Positions 59,357 to 64,000 of a stretch of DNA of 64,000 nucleotides are shown here, one piece after another (the first letter of the stretch is position 1; each line of letters opens with the position of its first letter). The notes under the pieces are model-generated. The model saw nothing but the letters and a program-made list of their open reading frames with translations, was not told the origin of the DNA and searched no databases. Position numbers and translations under genes: made by a program. The DNA comes from Photobacterium sp. CCB-ST2H9 (lineage in GTDB: Bacteria; Pseudomonadota; Gammaproteobacteria; Enterobacterales; Vibrionaceae). The stretch spans positions 372,001-436,000 of the forward strand of contig NZ_CP100425.1 of NCBI RefSeq assembly GCF_023151555.2, in the 5' to 3' direction.

Positions 59357-60774
59357 TTCAGGTGACACTGAACGAGCTGGCGAGGGCGCTGGACGCCCGT
59401 CTGATTGGTCAGGACGTCAGTATCGGGATGGTATCAACCGATACCCGGACGATTGAGCCGGGGACACTCTTTATTGCGCTCAAAGGTGAGCGTTTTGATG
59501 CCCATGATTTCGCCACACAGGCTCAGGCGCAGGGAGCAGCAGCACTGCTGGTCAGCCGACCGCTGGACGTAGCGTTGCCGCAGCTGCTGGTCGACGATAC
59601 CCGGCTGGCTTTGGGGCAACTGGGGGCCTGGCTGAAAGCGAAGATGACCCGTGAGCACGGACTGAAGACGGTGGCTCTGACGGGCAGCTGCGGTAAAACC
59701 ACGGTGAAGGAAATGGTTGCGGCGATTCTGGGTCAGTGCGGTGAGGTGCTGGCCACTGCCGGAAACTTCAATAATGACATCGGTGTGCCGCTGACGCTGC
59801 TGCGTCTGACACCGGAGCATGATTTTGCCGTGATTGAGCTGGGTGCGAATCATGAGAAAGAAATCGCCTATACCACGGCGCTGGTTCAGCCAGAGGCGGC
59901 GCTGGTCAACAATCTGGCGGCTTCTCATCTGGAAGGCTTCGGCTCGATGGATGGCGTGGCAAGAGCCAAAGGCGAGATTTTTGAAGGGCTGGTGCCGGGC
60001 GGCACGGCTGTAATCAACCTTGATTCCAACGCTCTTGAAATCTGGCAGCCAGTACTTGCTGACAAGCAGGTTATCAGCTTTGGCATGCCGGAAGCGGCGG
60101 CTGAAACGGCTCAGAAAACTGTCGCAGGGCTCTCAGCCAGCGGGATTAGCATTAACCCTCAGGGCTGCCCTTGCTTTACAATGCATACCCCTGCCGGTGA
60201 TGTGACACTCACGCTGCCGGTGGCCGGACGTCACAATGTTGCCAACGCGCTGGCGGCCGCAGCTTTGGCTCTGGCAATGGGGGCGACGTTGACGCAGGTC
60301 GTGGCGGGACTGGAACAGATGATGGCAGTGAAAGGCCGTGCTCTGATCCTGAAACCCAGAACCGGACTGCGTCTGATTGACGACACTTATAATGCCAGTG
60401 TGGCATCTGTGAAAGCTGCGATAGATCTGCTGGCTGATTTCGAGGGACAACGCTGGCTGGTCTTTGGCGACATGGCTGAGATGGGACTGGAAAGTGAGCG
60501 GATGCATCGTGAGATTGCGGATTACGCCCGGCAAAAACAGCTGGACCGCGTGATGACATTCGGCAAAGACAGTGCCATTGTCAGTGCGCTGAATCAGGGA
60601 CAGCATTTCAGTGATAAACCAGCTCTGCTGGACGAACTGACAACACTGGTACAGCAGCATCTTCATCAGGAATCCTTGAAGGATCCTCAACAACAACAAG
60701 AGATAACAGTGCTGGCAAAAGGGGCGCGCAGCGCCCGGATGGAAGATGTGATTGCCGCATTGCAGGACTTATAA
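59353..60774 (+). CDS. murF: UDP-MurNAc-pentapeptide synthetase MurF
   Basis: 473-residue ligase adding D-Ala-D-Ala. The P-loop [11 protein letters not shown], the [11 protein letters not shown] motif and [16 protein letters not shown] are typical. Contains a Gln-rich stretch near the C-terminus (LKDPQQQQE), probably a surface loop. Follows murE and precedes mraY by two bases. Confidence 0.98.
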   Translation: MIQVTLNELARALDARLIGQDVSIGMVSTDTRTIEPGTLFIALKGERFDAHDFATQAQAQGAAALLVSRPLDVALPQLLVDDTRLALGQLGAWLKAKMTREHGLKTVALTGSCGKTTVKEMVAAILGQCGEVLATAGNFNNDIGVPLTLLRLTPEHDFAVIELGANHEKEIAYTTALVQPEAALVNNLAASHLEGFGSMDGVARAKGEIFEGLVPGGTAVINLDSNALEIWQPVLADKQVISFGMPEAAAETAQKTVAGLSASGISINPQGCPCFTMHTPAGDVTLTLPVAGRHNVANALAAAALALAMGATLTQVVAGLEQMMAVKGRALILKPRTGLRLIDDTYNASVASVKAAIDLLADFEGQRWLVFGDMAEMGLESERMHREIADYARQKQLDRVMTFGKDSAIVSALNQGQHFSDKPALLDELTTLVQQHLHQESLKDPQQQQEITVLAKGARSARMEDVIAALQDL

Positions 60775-60776
60775 GA

Positions 60777-61859
60777 ATGATTTTTTGGTTAGCAGACTTA
60801 CTTGAGTCGACTTTTCCTTTTTTCCGTTTGTTTGAATACCTGACGTTTCGCGCCATTATCAGCGTGCTGACAGCGTTGATTCTTTCCCTGTGGATGGGAC
60901 CTCGCCTGATCGCTCGTTTGCAGATGATGCAGATTGGACAGGTTGTTCGTCATGATGGTCCGGAGTCTCATTTCAGCAAGCGCGGAACACCGACGATGGG
61001 CGGGATTATGATCCTGGCCGCCATCACTTTGACCGTGCTGCTCTGGTCTGATCTCAGTAACCCTTATGTCTGGGCCGTGCTGACGGTGATGCTGGGTTAC
61101 GGCGTTGTGGGTTTCATCGATGACTACCGTAAGGTTGTCCGTAAAAATACCGACGGCCTGGTCGCCCGCTGGAAGTATTTCTGGCAGTCAGTGATTGCGC
61201 TGGTCGTGGCGTTTGCTCTGTATGTACACGGAAAAGACACGGCGGCAACACAGCTGGTGGTGCCGTTCTTCAAGGAAGTGATGCCACAACTGGGTTTGCT
61301 GTATATCGTCCTGACCTATTTCGTGATTGTGGGTACCAGTAATGCTGTGAACCTGACGGATGGCCTGGATGGACTGGCCATTATGCCAACCGTGATGGTT
61401 GCGGCAGGGATGGCGTTTATTGCCTGGGCAACCGGCAACGTGAACTTCGCCAGCTACCTGAATATTCCTTATATCAGCGATGCCAGTGAACTGGTGGTCG
61501 TCTGCGCCGCGATTGTCGGGGCCGGGCTGGGTTTCCTGTGGTTCAATACCTATCCGGCTCAGGTCTTTATGGGTGATGTGGGTTCACTGGCGCTGGGTGG
61601 CGCATTGGGAACCATCGCGGTTCTGGTTCGTCAGGAATTGCTGCTGGTGATCATGGGCGGTGTGTTCGTGATGGAAACCGTGTCTGTGATCCTGCAGGTG
61701 GGCTCTTATAAACTGCGTGGTCAGCGGATTTTCCGGATGGCACCAATTCATCACCACTATGAACTGAAAGGCTGGCCGGAGCCGCGCGTCATCGTGCGTT
61801 TCTGGATCATTACTCTGATGCTGGTGCTGTTTGCGCTGGCAACCCTGAAGGTACGTTAA
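60777..61859 (+). CDS. mraY: Phospho-MurNAc-pentapeptide translocase MraY
   Basis: 360-residue integral membrane enzyme with ten helices that makes lipid I from UDP-MurNAc-pentapeptide and undecaprenyl phosphate. Conserved loops: [24 protein letters not shown] (catalytic Asp region), and [19 protein letters not shown], plus [14 protein letters not shown] near the end. Length equals the E. coli enzyme. Confidence 0.98.
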   Translation: MIFWLADLLESTFPFFRLFEYLTFRAIISVLTALILSLWMGPRLIARLQMMQIGQVVRHDGPESHFSKRGTPTMGGIMILAAITLTVLLWSDLSNPYVWAVLTVMLGYGVVGFIDDYRKVVRKNTDGLVARWKYFWQSVIALVVAFALYVHGKDTAATQLVVPFFKEVMPQLGLLYIVLTYFVIVGTSNAVNLTDGLDGLAIMPTVMVAAGMAFIAWATGNVNFASYLNIPYISDASELVVVCAAIVGAGLGFLWFNTYPAQVFMGDVGSLALGGALGTIAVLVRQELLLVIMGGVFVMETVSVILQVGSYKLRGQRIFRMAPIHHHYELKGWPEPRVIVRFWIITLMLVLFALATLKVR

Positions 61860-61860
61860 G

Positions 61861-63204
61861 ATGGAACGCTTGGCACTGGCAAAAAATGTCGTTGTCGTGG
61901 GGCTGGGCGTGACCGGGCTGTCTGTGGTGAATTATCTGAAAAGACAGCCTGTGGCACCGCAGATCCGGGTGATTGATACCCGTGCCAATCCGCCGGGTCA
62001 GGATCAGTTACCAGCGGATGTCGCGCTGAGTGCCGGTGCGTGGCAGATGGACTGGTTGCTGGCGGCCGATCTGATTGTCACCAATCCTGGTGTGGCATTA
62101 GCGACACCGCAATTGAAAACGGCTGCCGACGCAGGAATCCCGATTGTCGGCGATATCGAACTCTTTGCCTGGGCGGCGGATAAACCTGTCGTCGCCATTA
62201 CCGGTTCAAACGGAAAAAGTACGGTCACCAGTCTGGTGGGTGAAATGGCAGCGGAAGCTGGCATGAAAGCTGGTGTCGGCGGCAATATCGGCCTGGCGGC
62301 ACTCAATATGCTGGGGCAACAGAATGCGCTGTATGTTCTGGAACTGTCGAGCTTCCAGCTGGAAACGACAAGCTCGCTGGATCTGGTTGCGGCGGCCTAT
62401 CTGAATCTGTCTGAAGATCATATGGACCGATACGACAGCTTTGCGGATTACGGTCTGGCAAAGCAGCGGATTTTCCGTCATGCCCGGCTGGCGATCAGCA
62501 ACCGGGACGATGCAGCGACACAGCCCGCTGAATTTTCCGGTAAACAGACCAGCTTTGGTTTTGATGACCGGGATTACGGTCTGATCCAATATCAGCAGGA
62601 AGAATACCTTGCCGTCAACGGTGAACCGGTTTTGCCGAGCCGGGAGCTGGCGCTGGTAGGCCGTCATAATGTTGCCAACAGTCTGGCTGCGCTGGCACTG
62701 GCCGATGCGGCCGGCATTGATCGCGAAGCATCCTGCCGGGTACTGCGCCGGTATACCGGCCTGCCACATCGCTGTCAGCGCGTGGTGCAGGCGCATGGCG
62801 TAGACTGGGTCAACGATTCTAAAGCAACGAATCTCGCCAGTACGCTGGCGGCGCTGAACGGACTTTCGATCCCGGGCCGTTTGCATCTGTTGGTTGGTGG
62901 TGACAGCAAAGGCGCAGATTTTGCGCCGCTGAAAGCCATTCTTGAAACACTGAACGTGCAGCTGTACTGCTTCGGTCGTGACGGTCACCGGTTTGTTTCT
63001 CTGACTGCCAATCCGGTCGTGGTGGAAACGTTGGATCAGGCGATGGCAATGGCCGCGGCAGAGGCAACAGCCGGAGACATGGTTCTGTTGTCACCGGCTT
63101 GCGCCAGTCTGGACCAGTACCCGAACTTTATGGCTCGCGGGGATGCCTTTGCGGAACTGGCGCAGAGCCTGAAAGATCAGGTGCGGGGAGCGCACGTATG
63201 CTGA
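61861..63204 (+). CDS. murD: UDP-MurNAc-L-alanine:D-glutamate ligase MurD
   Basis: 447-residue ligase adding D-glutamate. N-terminal Rossmann-like region [13 protein letters not shown], the P-loop [35 protein letters not shown] and the C-terminal NDSKATN and [11 protein letters not shown] motifs are intact. One base separates it from mraY, and it overlaps ftsW by seven bases. Confidence 0.98.
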   Translation: MERLALAKNVVVVGLGVTGLSVVNYLKRQPVAPQIRVIDTRANPPGQDQLPADVALSAGAWQMDWLLAADLIVTNPGVALATPQLKTAADAGIPIVGDIELFAWAADKPVVAITGSNGKSTVTSLVGEMAAEAGMKAGVGGNIGLAALNMLGQQNALYVLELSSFQLETTSSLDLVAAAYLNLSEDHMDRYDSFADYGLAKQRIFRHARLAISNRDDAATQPAEFSGKQTSFGFDDRDYGLIQYQQEEYLAVNGEPVLPSRELALVGRHNVANSLAALALADAAGIDREASCRVLRRYTGLPHRCQRVVQAHGVDWVNDSKATNLASTLAALNGLSIPGRLHLLVGGDSKGADFAPLKAILETLNVQLYCFGRDGHRFVSLTANPVVVETLDQAMAMAAAEATAGDMVLLSPACASLDQYPNFMARGDAFAELAQSLKDQVRGAHVC

Positions 63205-64000
63205 AAGGGGTCAAAGAAGCCCTGTTCGAAATCAGCCAGTGGTTTAGCCGGCCGGCACCGCCATGTCAGTATGACCGGCAACTGGTGTGGATCAGCCTGT
63301 CTCTGATGGTGACCGGGCTGGTAGTGGTGAGCTCGGCTTCTGTCCCGGTCGCCACCCGACTGACTGACATTCCTTTCTATTTTGCTCTGCGCCATGCCTT
63401 CTTTCTGGTTTGCGCGTTGCTGATTGCAGCGCTGATGGTCCAGGTTCCGCTGGCGCGCTGGCGACAGCTCAGTGTTCCGATGTTGTTCGTCTCACTGGCG
63501 TTACTGGTGATCGTGCTGGTGCTGGGGCGCTCGGTTAACGGTGCGGTGCGCTGGATCCCGCTGGGGATTTTTAACTTGCAGCCAGCCGAAGTTGCCAAGC
63601 TGTCGCTTTTTGTCTTTCTGTCAGGATATCTGGTGCGCCAGTATCAGCAGGTCCGGCAGAGTTTTTACGGTTTTATCAAACCCCTGGCAGTTCTGGCGCT
63701 GATGGCGATTCTGCTGTTGCAACAGCCGGATCTGGGTTCTTTCGTGGTGATGTTTGTGACCACGGTTGGCATGCTGTTTATTGCCGGGGCCAGGTTGTGG
63801 CAGTTTCTTGCGATGCTGTCGATGGCTCTGGTCGGCATTGTGATGCTGATTGTTTTTGAGCCTTACCGGATGCGACGGGTGACAGCGTTCCTGGATCCCT
63901 GGGAAGATCCCTTCGGCAGTGGCTATCAGCTGACCCAGTCGCTGATGGCTTTTGGCCGGGGTGACTGGCTGGGGCAAGGGCTGGGAAATTCAATTCAGAA
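63198..64000 (+). CDS. ftsW: Septal peptidoglycan polymerase FtsW (3' end outside window)
   Basis: First ~267 residues of a SEDS-family glycosyltransferase that works with FtsI at the septum. The ATG overlaps the end of murD. A cytoplasmic N-terminus with [12 protein letters not shown] precedes successive hydrophobic helices; [35 protein letters not shown] and [30 protein letters not shown] are SEDS signatures. The frame is open to the end of the window. Confidence 0.97.
   Translation, partial: MLKGVKEALFEISQWFSRPAPPCQYDRQLVWISLSLMVTGLVVVSSASVPVATRLTDIPFYFALRHAFFLVCALLIAALMVQVPLARWRQLSVPMLFVSLALLVIVLVLGRSVNGAVRWIPLGIFNLQPAEVAKLSLFVFLSGYLVRQYQQVRQSFYGFIKPLAVLALMAILLLQQPDLGSFVVMFVTTVGMLFIAGARLWQFLAMLSMALVGIVMLIVFEPYRMRRVTAFLDPWEDPFGSGYQLTQSLMAFGRGDWLGQGLGNSIQ

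Overview
The window is a contiguous stretch of core chromosome from a gammaproteobacterium, most likely a member of the Vibrionaceae (Photobacterium/Vibrio-like; genus not determinable by eye). Supporting this are a complete run of MSHA-type IV pilus genes ending directly at mreBCD, the yhdP-nitrilase-tldD order, mgtE next to the rpoN operon, and rnpB between rsmI and the division/cell-wall cluster. Base composition is roughly 50-55% GC throughout, except for an AT-rich patch inside mshQ. I see no prophage, insertion sequence, integron, CRISPR array or tRNA gene.

Layout. (1) 1-12030: MSHA pilus locus on the + strand: mshM (5' end cut by the window), mshN, mshE, mshG, then the pilin operon mshB, A, C, D, O, P, Q. 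mshF is not present between mshG and mshB. (2) 12220-14648: mreBCD, then maf, rng, yhdP, a nitrilase-family amidase and tldD; darP lies on the opposite strand between tldD and its partner gene pmbA (tldE). (3) 25246-34688, - strand: mgtE, and the operon yrbG-kdsD-kdsC-lptC-lptA-lptB-rpoN-hpf-ptsN-rapZ-ptsO (Kdo synthesis, LPS transport, sigma-54 and the nitrogen PTS). (4) 35111-39733: the divergent mlaFEDCB-ibaG-murA operon (outer-membrane lipid asymmetry and first peptidoglycan step). (5) 39834-44338: degS, degQ and zapG on the - strand, zapE on +. (6) 44562-49541: rplM-rpsI, petABC (cytochrome bc1) and sspAB. (7) 49649-52976, - strand: lpoA-yraN-diaA-dolP; divergent from it rsmI, then the RNase P RNA gene rnpB. 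(8) 54816-64000: dcw cluster rsmH-ftsL-ftsI-murE-murF-mraY-murD-ftsW (3' end cut by the window), with no mraZ in front.

The genes fall mostly under one theme, the cell envelope: surface pilus, rod shape, LPS supply and transport, phospholipid asymmetry, periplasmic proteolysis, peptidoglycan precursors and septation. Many reading frames in the mla, lpt/kds, msh and dcw runs overlap by 1-23 bases, which suggests translational coupling. I did not find an undescribed multi-gene system. The observations most worth a second look are the AT-rich mosaic block in mshQ, an in-frame hexanucleotide repeat in yrbG, two perfect hairpins in the zapG-zapE spacer, the missing mshF, and the long dcw leader without mraZ.
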